A DNA stretch of 64,000 nt from CAXBNB01 sp049115735 (lineage in GTDB: Bacteria; Bacteroidota; Bacteroidia; Cytophagales; Cyclobacteriaceae): the NCBI GenBank assembly GCA_049115735.1, contig JAGDZP010000040.1, forward strand, positions 27,931 through 91,930. Direction: 5' to 3'. Positions 56,513 through 64,000 of this stretch are shown here, piece after piece. A program made the position numbers and the translations under genes. The stretch's first letter is position 1. Every line of letters begins with the position of its first letter. The notes under the pieces are model-generated. The model was not told the origin of the DNA. It saw only the letters and a program-made list of their open reading frames with translations, and ran no database searches.

Positions 56513-56657
56513 GGAGAAGTTTATTTCTGGTGCTGAGTTGTTTTATGATTTTAGAAGAGCGGTAATCAACAACAATGGAGGTAAGAATATTCCACAATTT
56601 GGCACAGTTCAGGACGTAGGGGATGAAGGAGGGGATTTTATTTTTATCAAGAAGTAA
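56487..56657 (+). pseudogene. C-terminal remnant of a caspase (peptidase C14)
   Basis: A frame opening after a stop at 56484-56486 and closing at TAA 56655-56657 encodes 56 residues including EKFISGAELFYDF, IPQFGTVQDVG and DEGGDFIFIKK. They align end to end with the last residues of the intact caspase downstream (KYLSSETIFNAI, KPQFGSIDGVG, GEGGDFIFMKR). There is no start codon, His or Cys dyad. It overlaps the end of the sigma-factor remnant in another frame. I conclude it is the 3' tail of a lost TPR-caspase paralogue. Confidence 0.75.
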
Positions 56658-56671
56658 TCGGAAATCAACAG

Positions 56672-56708
56672 ATCCTGAAACAAGCTCAGGATGCCTTTTT
56701 GGTTTTTT
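56672..56708 (+). terminator. intrinsic terminator after caspase remnant
   Basis: ATCCTGA (56672-56678) pairs with TCAGGAT (56686-56692), followed by a T-rich run to 56708. It lies 15 bases past the remnant's stop, as expected for the terminator of the lost gene. Confidence 0.7.
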
Positions 56709-56780
56709 CTGACATCCTCATGTTTTAGAATAACATATGAACTAATTATTACTTTGAAACGCAGTTCTGAATAGAAAAAA

Positions 56781-58730
56781 ATGAAAAAAATCTTAGTCAT
56801 AGCTCTCCTAGTTGCTTCGCTGGACGTCCACGCACAATCTGCAGAATCATTTTTTGAGACAGGCAAGAAAGAATTATCTGCCAAAAATTATTTTTTGGCT
56901 ATGCATAACTTCTCCAAGGCAATAGAGGCTGACAGCTTAGCTAAATATTTCACCTGGAGGGCTTCTGCCTTTATGTGGATGGGAAGTGATATGCCTGCCA
57001 TTAAAGATTTCAGTCAAGCCATAAAGTTGGGGGATAGGCGAAAAGAAAATTTTGAAAGCCGCGCCAAGCTCTATTTTAAGGCATCAAAATTTAATGAAGC
57101 CAATAAAGATTTTAACTACTTAATCGAATTAGGCACGGTAAGCAATGAGATAATGTATCTCAGCGCTATGACCAATTACAGATTGAGCAACCTGGACATT
57201 GCTCTGGCTCGTTTCAAAAGCATTGAGGACAGCTTTGGAGATAATTATACCTACCTTAACTATCATGGACTGATGCTATTGGATTTGACTCGATTCGAAG
57301 AAAGTATCACATATTTCGACAAGGCTATAAAATTGGACCCAAGCAATTGGAGTGCTTTCAACAATAAGGCAGCTGCACTCAATTACCTGGAAAAATATGA
57401 CAAAGCCGTAGTGCTTGCCAGTGCTGCGATTGAAAGAAATGAATCAGCAGCTATGCCATACAATCACAGGGCTTTTGCTAACACTATGTTAGGCCAGGTG
57501 GAGGAATCAATAAAGGATATTGAGAAGTGCATCCTACTCGACCCGCATTATAGCAAAGTGTATTACACCAAGGGTCTGGTTGATGAAAAACTAATGGACA
57601 ACCAGGATGCCCTGGAGTCATTTCAAAAGTCAATGGATTTGACCCCAGGTTACTTGTCTTTTTATCAGTATCCATATCGTGCATGGAAACGAGTGAAAGC
57701 CAAGCTTGATGAACAGCTTCCCGCTCGCATTGTTCTGTTTAACCCATCTGCTGAAATAGCTAGAATAGGAAGGCCCTTGGTGTCAGCATCATTAGAATAC
57801 AATATTTCCGGACAGGTTTTTAATAGCCATAAGGTTGATGCTCTGTTACTCAATGGTACTAGGGTGGATTATGACGACAGTGGTTTTTTCAATACTCATG
57901 TGGCATTGAAAGAGGAAGACCTTACCATCAGGTTGCGGTTAATGAAGGATGCAAAGGTATTAGAGGAAAAAATGTTTACTCTGGCTGGCAAGAGTTCGCC
58001 ACTAATACAAGCAGAACATAGATTTGATGCAACTAACTATGCCATCCTCATCGGTGTAGAAGATTATGCTCATCCGCAGATGGGTGACTTAAGTAAACCG
58101 ATTGACGATGCTGAGTTATTAAAAAGAGCATTGGTTTCTAACTATCAATTTGAGGAACACAATGTTAAGATTCTCAAAAATCCTGATCAGAAAAAGCTTT
58201 TCACCATTCTGGATAACTTTTCCCAGTCTCTCACAGACAAAGATAATCTTCTTATTTTCTATGCCGGACATGGACATTGGGATGAAAAACTAAAAAAGGG
58301 TTATTGGATGTTAGCGGATGCTAGTCCGGGAGATCGTTCTACATGGTTCGCCAATAGTGATTTCAAAGATTATATATCAATCATTGAAAGCAAGCATCTA
58401 TTGTTAATTGCCGACGCATGTTTTAGTGGAGGTATATTCAAAAGTCGGTCTGCTTTTCAAGGTCCATCACGTGAAATAAAATCCCTCTATGAAAGTAAAA
58501 GTAGAAAAGCCATGACTAGTGGGGATTTGAAGAAAGTTCCGGATGAAAGTGTATTTCTCCAATTTCTGGTAAAAAACCTGGAAAGTAATAACTCAAAATA
58601 CCTAAGCTCTGAAACTATTTTTAACGCCATAAAAAACCCAGTCATATCAAATAGCAATAATAAACCTCAGTTTGGATCTATTGATGGAGTAGGAGGAGAG
58701 GGTGGTGATTTTATCTTTATGAAGAGGTAA
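56781..58730 (+). CDS. exported TPR protein with caspase (C14) domain
   Basis: A 649-residue protein with a signal peptide (MKKILVIALLVASLDVHAQ), TPR repeats over about residues 20-300 (for example ALESFQKSMDLTPGY) and a middle beta-sandwich-like region (about 310-410). A C-terminal caspase-like domain (about 420-649) has a visible catalytic dyad: H497 in YAGHGHWD and C547 in ADACFSGG. The end GEGGDFIFMKR is typical of Bacteroidota caspases. It is probably a periplasmic cysteine protease or signalling protease; the target is unknown. It follows the remnant of a similar gene, so the locus once held two. Confidence 0.88.
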   Translation: MKKILVIALLVASLDVHAQSAESFFETGKKELSAKNYFLAMHNFSKAIEADSLAKYFTWRASAFMWMGSDMPAIKDFSQAIKLGDRRKENFESRAKLYFKASKFNEANKDFNYLIELGTVSNEIMYLSAMTNYRLSNLDIALARFKSIEDSFGDNYTYLNYHGLMLLDLTRFEESITYFDKAIKLDPSNWSAFNNKAAALNYLEKYDKAVVLASAAIERNESAAMPYNHRAFANTMLGQVEESIKDIEKCILLDPHYSKVYYTKGLVDEKLMDNQDALESFQKSMDLTPGYLSFYQYPYRAWKRVKAKLDEQLPARIVLFNPSAEIARIGRPLVSASLEYNISGQVFNSHKVDALLLNGTRVDYDDSGFFNTHVALKEEDLTIRLRLMKDAKVLEEKMFTLAGKSSPLIQAEHRFDATNYAILIGVEDYAHPQMGDLSKPIDDAELLKRALVSNYQFEEHNVKILKNPDQKKLFTILDNFSQSLTDKDNLLIFYAGHGHWDEKLKKGYWMLADASPGDRSTWFANSDFKDYISIIESKHLLLIADACFSGGIFKSRSAFQGPSREIKSLYESKSRKAMTSGDLKKVPDESVFLQFLVKNLESNNSKYLSSETIFNAIKNPVISNSNNKPQFGSIDGVGGEGGDFIFMKR

Positions 58731-58766
58731 AGGAAACCGCTATTGGTCTTCCATTCAAACTAAGCG

Positions 58767-59327
58767 CTACAACTTAATCTCCGAAATATGCAGATGGTGC
58801 AGGTATTTATCGATGTAATCGATCTTATTTGTAATGTGCTTCATATACTTTTTGATTTCTAATTCTACGATGAGTTTCTGCCCGCTGTAAGAATTGTCTG
58901 CAAAATCATTTTTAGTGTATTTCTTATCATGCTCTACGTCATGACGTTCGTGACATTCCTGATCTATTTTTTCTAAGAACTTTGGAATGCTATATTCTTC
59001 TTCAAATTTGCGAATAGACCTCAAAATTTTAGACCTTTCCTTATTATCAATCACATAAGAAGCATCATTCATTTTATTGATAATGACGGTATCATAATGG
59101 TGCAACTTGCTGAGAATAGTCTGTACACGCTCCTTATAAGTTCGTTGAGAACAGTATGTGTGAAGACCTTCATAATCACTGAGCGTTGGCTCCATGGTAT
59201 GCCATTCCTTGTCGAGCTCATCAAAATGCTCAACCACTTCGTCAAAACTCTCATCTTCATCCTGAGAGAAGGCTAGACCATATGAGCAGAATAGGCAGAT
59301 AAATACTAAAGTGAAACAACGTACCAT
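58767..59327 (-). CDS. secreted hypothetical protein, 186 aa
   Basis: Family not recognised. It begins with a signal peptide (MVRCFTLVFICLFCSYGLAFSQ, split at about residue 22). The mature part is strongly charged and looks almost wholly helical, with an acidic start (DEDESFDEVVEHFDELDKEW) and basic heptad-like stretches (NKERSKILRSIRKFEEEY). His and Tyr are frequent. It could be a periplasmic coiled-coil protein. It converges on the caspase gene with a 36-base gap; any functional link to the caspase is conjecture. Confidence 0.6.
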   Translation of the reverse strand: MVRCFTLVFICLFCSYGLAFSQDEDESFDEVVEHFDELDKEWHTMEPTLSDYEGLHTYCSQRTYKERVQTILSKLHHYDTVIINKMNDASYVIDNKERSKILRSIRKFEEEYSIPKFLEKIDQECHERHDVEHDKKYTKNDFADNSYSGQKLIVELEIKKYMKHITNKIDYIDKYLHHLHISEIKL

Positions 59328-59383
59328 AGCTTTCTTTTAAAGAGTTGTAATGTTTCAAAACATTAACTATGCCAAAACTAATA

Positions 59384-60955
59384 TTATTGTGGATTCTGAC
59401 AAGGATTTACCAGGATAACTTGCTCTCTCTGTACGGCCACCTGACCTGGTGCTCCACCTCTAATTTTTGAGACATATTTGCGCTTCGTATAAATTACAGG
59501 ACACAAAGTGTCATTTTTGCCTTTAGAATACCAGGCAGCTATTTGGGCAATTTTTTCCAGCGTGGTTTCCTTTAATTGTATCTTTCCCTGTGTTTTGGCA
59601 ATTACGTGCGATCCACTTACATTTCTAGCATGAAGCCAGGTATCCTCTTTTGAGGTGAAAGATTGCAATAGTTTATCATTGCTCTTGGCATTCTTTCCAA
59701 CTAATACAGACACTCCATCTACATCGTATTCGAAGTAGGGTCGTGTAATGGCATCATTTCTTACCTTTTGGTCATTACTATTGTTTTTGGATATTTTCCT
59801 TAATTCTTTGAAATTATCAACAACCGCTATCGAATTCTTCCTTTTAATTAATTCGAGCAGTTGGGATTCTTTGCTAGCAATGTTCTCTTCAATCTTTTCA
59901 ATTTCAATCTTTTGGTTTTTGGCCTTTCGATAAAGAATTTCAGCATTGGCTTGTAGGCTTTTACCTTGCTTTATTTTGATGGTTATATTCTGATTACGGT
60001 AGAAATCGAATACTTCTACAGACTTTTGATCAGGGAGAATTGCCAGGTGCAAATTGGCCATTAGGATGTCAGCCTGTTCGCTATATTTTATCGAATTCTT
60101 TAGCCCGTCTAATTTCTTGTTTGACTTTCTGACGTAGTTCTCAGCCTTAGTCTTTTCCTGAACCACCTTCTGAAGCATAACATCTTTCTCTTTGCTTAAC
60201 AAATACTTCTGATGATAGACTCTTGACAATTGATTACAGACATCAATAGGATCATTGGTATCATAGATTTGATTATATCCTGATAAAGGAATAAGGCTCA
60301 AAAAAGGGCGGCCAAAGTCTTCTTCAAGAATGTAAAACTTGCCAGACTGAAGTTCGTTCAAAAGTCTCTTGAGTATAGCCAGGCGCTGCTGCTCATCAAC
60401 TGTTTCGATTTTCTCGTGCTTCAACCAAGATTTGATGTGCTTATCGAAAGTTGGAAAGGTACTATTGAGATCAAAATCTGAGCTTCTGATTGCCCGATCA
60501 CTCTGATCAATATTTCTGTGCAGTTCATCTAGAATAATGACCTTATCCTTCGAATAATTATGCTTGAACATGGAATGGAAAGTACCTTTTTGGAAAAGGC
60601 AAATATTGGCCTGCCTACCGTGCAGCTTAAAGAGTAACCTGTTTTGGTGACTCAAATCTAAAGTAAATGAACGCTCATTTTCAAATAAGGTAATGCCTTC
60701 TACTTCTAAGTCAATGAGTTCTTGAAATAGGTCTACACTGTTCTTTTTTGCCCGATGATACTCACTGGGAAAAGTCATCATGTTGGCTTGTCCATCGAAT
60801 GAGGACTTAATAATAAATTGGTCATTTTCTGATTCGAAGATCAATACCAATTCATCTTTGTTTTGACTAAAGCAGGATGTCACAGCACTGCCAATGAGTT
60901 TTGGCTCAAGTGCTTTAACAAGTGCTTTTAAAAAGTAGTAATTGAAGTGCATCAA
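59384..60955 (-). CDS. NFACT/RqcH-like ribosome quality control protein
   Basis: A 523-residue NFACT-family protein. The family's RqcH recruits Ala-tRNA to stalled 50S subunits and adds Ala tails. The order of parts is NFACT-N (about 1-180, FNYYFLKALVKALEPKLIG), helical middle with coiled coil (about 260-390) and NFACT-R (about 410-515). The latter has DGVSVLVGKNAKSND, WLHARNVSGSHVI and GGAPGQV. Two Met codons open the frame. Its start overlaps the stop of the metallo-hydrolase gene, making it the last gene of a four-gene overlapping operon. The Bacteroidota form is often labelled fibronectin-binding protein. Confidence 0.85.
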   Translation of the reverse strand: MMHFNYYFLKALVKALEPKLIGSAVTSCFSQNKDELVLIFESENDQFIIKSSFDGQANMMTFPSEYHRAKKNSVDLFQELIDLEVEGITLFENERSFTLDLSHQNRLLFKLHGRQANICLFQKGTFHSMFKHNYSKDKVIILDELHRNIDQSDRAIRSSDFDLNSTFPTFDKHIKSWLKHEKIETVDEQQRLAILKRLLNELQSGKFYILEEDFGRPFLSLIPLSGYNQIYDTNDPIDVCNQLSRVYHQKYLLSKEKDVMLQKVVQEKTKAENYVRKSNKKLDGLKNSIKYSEQADILMANLHLAILPDQKSVEVFDFYRNQNITIKIKQGKSLQANAEILYRKAKNQKIEIEKIEENIASKESQLLELIKRKNSIAVVDNFKELRKISKNNSNDQKVRNDAITRPYFEYDVDGVSVLVGKNAKSNDKLLQSFTSKEDTWLHARNVSGSHVIAKTQGKIQLKETTLEKIAQIAAWYSKGKNDTLCPVIYTKRKYVSKIRGGAPGQVAVQREQVILVNPCQNPQ

Positions 60956-61713
60956 CAGTCGATTTTCAAACCATCATATGCCAGCTTGATGTTATCTGGC
61001 AATTGCGTCTCAGTATCCCTATGTCTACCCAATTTGTGGCTGATGTGTGTAAAGTAAGTGGTTGTGGCATTGATTTCGGCGGCTAGCTCTATTGCCTCTT
61101 CAAATGTTAGGTGAGATATATGTGAGTCTTTTTGAAGCGCATTGATGACCAATATGTCCAGATCTTTGAGTTTTTCTTTTTCTTCTGATTCGATGGTTTT
61201 CGCATCGGTGATGTAGGCGAAATCATTTATCCTAAATCCAAATACGGGTAACTTGTGATGCATTACCTCTATTGGGCTTATTCCAACACCATTGACAGTA
61301 AAGTCTTCATTCACAATTTCATGGACATCAATTCTTGGAACGCCAGGGTACTTACTCTCAGCAAATATGTAAGCAAATTCATTTTTTAACTGCTTGATAA
61401 CCCTTTGATGGGCATAGATTGGGATATCCATCTTTTGCTTGAAGTTGTAACTTCGGATGTCATCAAGTCCAGCTGTATGATCCTTATGTTCATGCGTAAA
61501 TAGGACAGCATCAATGCTCTTGATACGTTCTCGGAGCATTTGCTGTCGAAAGTCTGGGCCTGTGTCTACAACAATACTCTGACCATCAATATCTATGTGA
61601 ATTGCTGATCGGGTTCTTTTGTCTCTGAAATCAATAGATTGGCAAACGCTACAATCGCACGCTATGACTGGTACTCCTTGAGAAGTGCCAGTGCCCAAAA
61701 AAGTAACTTTCAA
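60952..61713 (-). CDS. MBL-fold metallo-hydrolase (PhnP-like)
   Basis: A 253-residue metallo-beta-lactamase-fold protein. The metal motif THEHKDHTAG spans 73-82 with H74, H76, D78 and H79. The N-terminal GTGTSQGVPV and the Cys-rich VIACDCSVC (C19, C21, C24) are the hallmarks of the PhnP subgroup, whose best-known member is a phosphodiesterase for cyclic ribose phosphates. Later metal ligands appear in MHHKLPVFGF, ITDAKT and YFTHISHKLGRH. It overlaps both neighbours by 4 bases, so translation is coupled. Confidence 0.9.
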   Translation of the reverse strand: MKVTFLGTGTSQGVPVIACDCSVCQSIDFRDKRTRSAIHIDIDGQSIVVDTGPDFRQQMLRERIKSIDAVLFTHEHKDHTAGLDDIRSYNFKQKMDIPIYAHQRVIKQLKNEFAYIFAESKYPGVPRIDVHEIVNEDFTVNGVGISPIEVMHHKLPVFGFRINDFAYITDAKTIESEEKEKLKDLDILVINALQKDSHISHLTFEEAIELAAEINATTTYFTHISHKLGRHRDTETQLPDNIKLAYDGLKIDC

Positions 61714-61985
61714 ATCTCTAATTCTATTTGGCCGATTTCCTGATAAAGTTTTCTGTTCTTATCTGATAGAATCTTTTCATCAACATCTATCGACTTGAGG
61801 ATTTCCATTAGGCAAGTGATTTTACCATCTGTAGTATAAAACTTATTCACTACAGCTACCTTCGTATCTTTTAATATGCAATATCCGGATTGGAAATTGC
61901 CCTTTTCGTATCTGAGAATGTAATCGGTTTCTGAAAAAAGATCTTCTAACTTGTTTAGAAAGTGCTTAGTGGACCTAGTTTGCAT
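61710..61985 (-). CDS. small conserved hypothetical protein, 91 aa
   Basis: A 91-residue cytosolic protein without a known domain. Predicted elements are a helix (KHFLNKLEDLFSET), two or three beta strands (YILRYEKGNFQSGYCIL, KVAVVNKFY) and a helix (CLMEILKSI), then an acidic-basic tail. It overlaps the response regulator (11 bases) upstream and the metallo-hydrolase (4 bases) downstream, which strongly supports it as a real translated gene. Confidence 0.7.
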   Translation of the reverse strand: MQTRSTKHFLNKLEDLFSETDYILRYEKGNFQSGYCILKDTKVAVVNKFYTTDGKITCLMEILKSIDVDEKILSDKNRKLYQEIGQIELEI

Positions 61986-62355
61986 TCGTTTGAGTGTATT
62001 TCTTCACAGTTTCAACTAACACGTCAAAGTTAAGAGGTTTGGGGATATATTCATTGATGCCTGCATCTGTAAAATCGGCCATAGAATAGTTTTTTGCATT
62101 ACCCGTTATAGCGATAATAGGAGTGCTGCTCTTATTGCTGTTTTCCATTTTCCGGATTTCACGAGCACACTGCATGCCATCCATTTTGGGCATATTTATG
62201 TCCATTAGGACAAGATCAAATGCCTTTCTATTCATTTCATCGATAACTTCTACACCATTTTTGACAGAAGTAATATCGTAGTTTTGAATCTGTAGAATTT
62301 TTCGCGTTAGGTTTTGAATAACGGAGCTATCCTCTGCAATAATTACTTTTTTCAT
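61975..62355 (-). CDS. single-domain response regulator (CheY-like)
   Basis: A 126-residue receiver domain without an output domain. The phospho-acceptor is D52 in LVLMDINMPKMDG; the acidic pair is E8-D9 (IIAEDS); Thr in IIAITGN and Lys in IPKPLNF complete the active site. It is the first gene of the overlapping operon with the 91-aa protein, the metallo-hydrolase and the RqcH-like gene. A hybrid histidine kinase on the same strand lies 90 bases upstream, the likely phosphate donor. Confidence 0.9.
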   Translation of the reverse strand: MKKVIIAEDSSVIQNLTRKILQIQNYDITSVKNGVEVIDEMNRKAFDLVLMDINMPKMDGMQCAREIRKMENSNKSSTPIIAITGNAKNYSMADFTDAGINEYIPKPLNFDVLVETVKKYTQTNAN

Positions 62356-62445
62356 AATGAAAATTACGTTAGAGTTACGCTTCCTGTTTTACAATTTTAT
62401 CAAAATGTAATCTCACACAAGATAATTAAAATTGAAATCTTAGCA

Positions 62446-64000
62446 TTAGGTTTCAAGTATATTCTTATAGTTTTCCTGAAATTCATGAAAAGAACGCTGG
62501 ATTTCATCAATTCTGTTTTCTAAGTTTATTGTGTTTTTTTCCTTTAAATCCCTCTCCAAGTCAATCGCATATTTTTCCAACCGTTCAATTCCAAGGGTAC
62601 CAGCACTTCCTTTTAAGGTGTGCAATTCCTTTTTTAAGGACTCAACATCTTCTTTTCTCATAAATCCGGAAAACTCATTGATTTGTTGCCCTGCTTCACT
62701 CTCAAAGTCCTCCAACACTGAATTTACTAGTTCCTGACCTCCATACTTAAATAGCTGATTCAGCGTATTTTGATTGATAATTAGCTCGCTGGGTTGATCT
62801 TCAAAAATATCATTATCTACCTCAGCTGGTTCGAAAAGTAGATACTCTTTTACTTTGTTTATTAAGCCTGATGCCTTAATTGGCTTGGCTATATAGTCAT
62901 CCAATCCCTGCGACAGGAATTTCGACCGGTCCTCCTCCATAGAATATGCTGTCATGGCAATAATCGAAGGTAGCATCTCCTTCTTGTCTAATAATTTGAT
63001 CCTACGCGTCGCTTCCACTCCGTCCATTTCGGGCATTTGAATATCCATGAAAACAAGATCATAGGGAGAATTTCTTACTTTTTCTATGGCTTCCGCACCA
63101 CCGCTGGCCAGATCTACCTTGCAACCGGATTTTTCTAGTATCTGGCCTGCTACTGTTCTGTTAACATTATTGTCATCTACAATCAGGATATTAGGAATTT
63201 GGCTTGAAAACTCTCTTATGATAGCTTCTGATCCATTTTGTTCTTTGATTTTGACAATTGGTCGGGTAGGGATATTTCCTTCGAATGTAAACCAGAAAGT
63301 ACTACCTAGGCCTGGAGTAGATACTACTCCAATATCACCTTTCATCGTTCGGACCAATTCTTTACTTATTGCAAGCCCCAAACCTGTGCCGGCATAAATT
63401 TTCGTACTGGAATTGTCTAGTTGATTGAAGTTCTTGAACAGATCAGTGATATCCTCTTTAGATATTCCAATGCCTTCATCTTTGATCTGAACTTTGAACT
63501 TTATTTTGTTTTTTAATTTCTTGGCTACTCTTAAGCTGATATTAATTGTTCCTCTTCCTTCAGAGAATTTGATAGCATTTGAGGTCAGATTTGAGAGTAC
63601 TTGTAGCAGACGGGTCTCATCCAGCATTACAGTTTCAGGAATTTCATCACTAATATGATAGTAAAGACATGTGTTGTTGGAGTGCGCTTGCTGAGAGTAG
63701 AGATCATAAAGCTTTTCAAAAGTAGAAACAAGGTGTACAGGTCTCTTTTTCAACTCCATTTTACCGGCTTCAATCTTCGATAGATCCAAAATATCATTCA
63801 GAATATCGAGAAGCGTTTCAGAGGACTTTTTTATGGTTTTTATGTAGCCAAATTGTTCAGGAGATAAATCTGTGCTACCAATCAAATCAATCATACCCAC
63901 GATACCATTCATAGGTGTGCGTATCTCATGGCTCATATTGGCCAGGCAGCGTTCTTTTACCTCCAAGGACCTTTCGGCCATTTCTTTGGCCTTAATCTGC
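62446..64000 (-). CDS. hybrid histidine kinase with receiver and Hpt domains (partial)
   Basis: The frame is open to the window's right edge, so the N-terminal sensory part is missing; a Met at 63981 is not taken as the start. Visible order: HisKA with NMSHEIRTPMNG (phospho-His), HATPase with N-box NLTSNAIKFSEG, G1 DEGIGI and G2 GTGLGLAI, receiver with FMDIQMPEMDG, and C-terminal Hpt with LHTLKGSAGTLG. This is a complete phosphorelay in one protein. The nearby CheY-like gene downstream on the same strand is a likely partner. Confidence 0.92.
   Translation of the reverse strand, partial: QIKAKEMAERSLEVKERCLANMSHEIRTPMNGIVGMIDLIGSTDLSPEQFGYIKTIKKSSETLLDILNDILDLSKIEAGKMELKKRPVHLVSTFEKLYDLYSQQAHSNNTCLYYHISDEIPETVMLDETRLLQVLSNLTSNAIKFSEGRGTINISLRVAKKLKNKIKFKVQIKDEGIGISKEDITDLFKNFNQLDNSSTKIYAGTGLGLAISKELVRTMKGDIGVVSTPGLGSTFWFTFEGNIPTRPIVKIKEQNGSEAIIREFSSQIPNILIVDDNNVNRTVAGQILEKSGCKVDLASGGAEAIEKVRNSPYDLVFMDIQMPEMDGVEATRRIKLLDKKEMLPSIIAMTAYSMEEDRSKFLSQGLDDYIAKPIKASGLINKVKEYLLFEPAEVDNDIFEDQPSELIINQNTLNQLFKYGGQELVNSVLEDFESEAGQQINEFSGFMRKEDVESLKKELHTLKGSAGTLGIERLEKYAIDLERDLKEKNTINLENRIDEIQRSFHEFQENYKNILET

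Overview
The window reads as chromosomal DNA of a Bacteroidota bacterium, most likely a marine or soil member of the Cytophagales. I infer this from the moderate AT richness, the many Bacteroidota-type families (type III glutamine synthetase, GSCFA, PorT-like barrel, Oar-like TonB receptor, TPR-caspase, DUF1343/NamZ) and the abundant lipoprotein signals. No tRNA, rRNA, CRISPR array, transposase or phage gene was seen.

Left part (1-21.7 kb): ordinary housekeeping and envelope genes on both strands. They are a TonB receptor C-terminus, DUF423, RsmE, GlnN, an MsbA-like ABC exporter, an EamA transporter, a GNAT enzyme, an M49-like peptidase lipoprotein, a rhodanese lipoprotein, a NamZ-like lipoprotein, a LolC/E-type permease, a methyltransferase, the biotin operon bioF-bioD-bioA, an LpxR-like protein, a PorT-like barrel, GSCFA, a YyaL-type thioredoxin-fold protein and an unknown 212-aa protein.

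Middle part (21.8-56.1 kb): a same-strand array of 16 exported carbohydrate enzymes, interrupted only by one small-conductance mechanosensitive-channel-type gene. It holds three PL8-like lyases (one fused to a DUF1566/Lcl-like domain), ten heparinase II/III-superfamily proteins, one BNR_4/PL25-like beta-propeller lyase and two clan GH-A-like hydrolases. The heparinase-like proteins fall into a group A (four paralogues), a group B (three lipoprotein paralogues, two of them near-identical neighbours) and four singletons, one of them PL12-like. The array lacks SusC/SusD, sulfatases, unsaturated uronyl hydrolases (GH88/GH105), uronate catabolism genes and any regulator. It therefore looks like a battery of periplasmic and surface depolymerases for one or more uronic-acid polysaccharides (glycosaminoglycan-like, ulvan-like or a bacterial capsule), grown by tandem duplication and gene conversion. 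This is the most unusual part of the window.

Right part (56.1-64 kb): a broken locus in which the start of a sigma factor is followed by the last ~50 codons of a caspase, then an intact TPR-caspase and an unknown secreted protein. A tightly overlapping minus-strand operon follows (response regulator, 91-aa protein, metallo-hydrolase, NFACT/RqcH-like protein). The window ends inside a hybrid histidine kinase with an Hpt domain.
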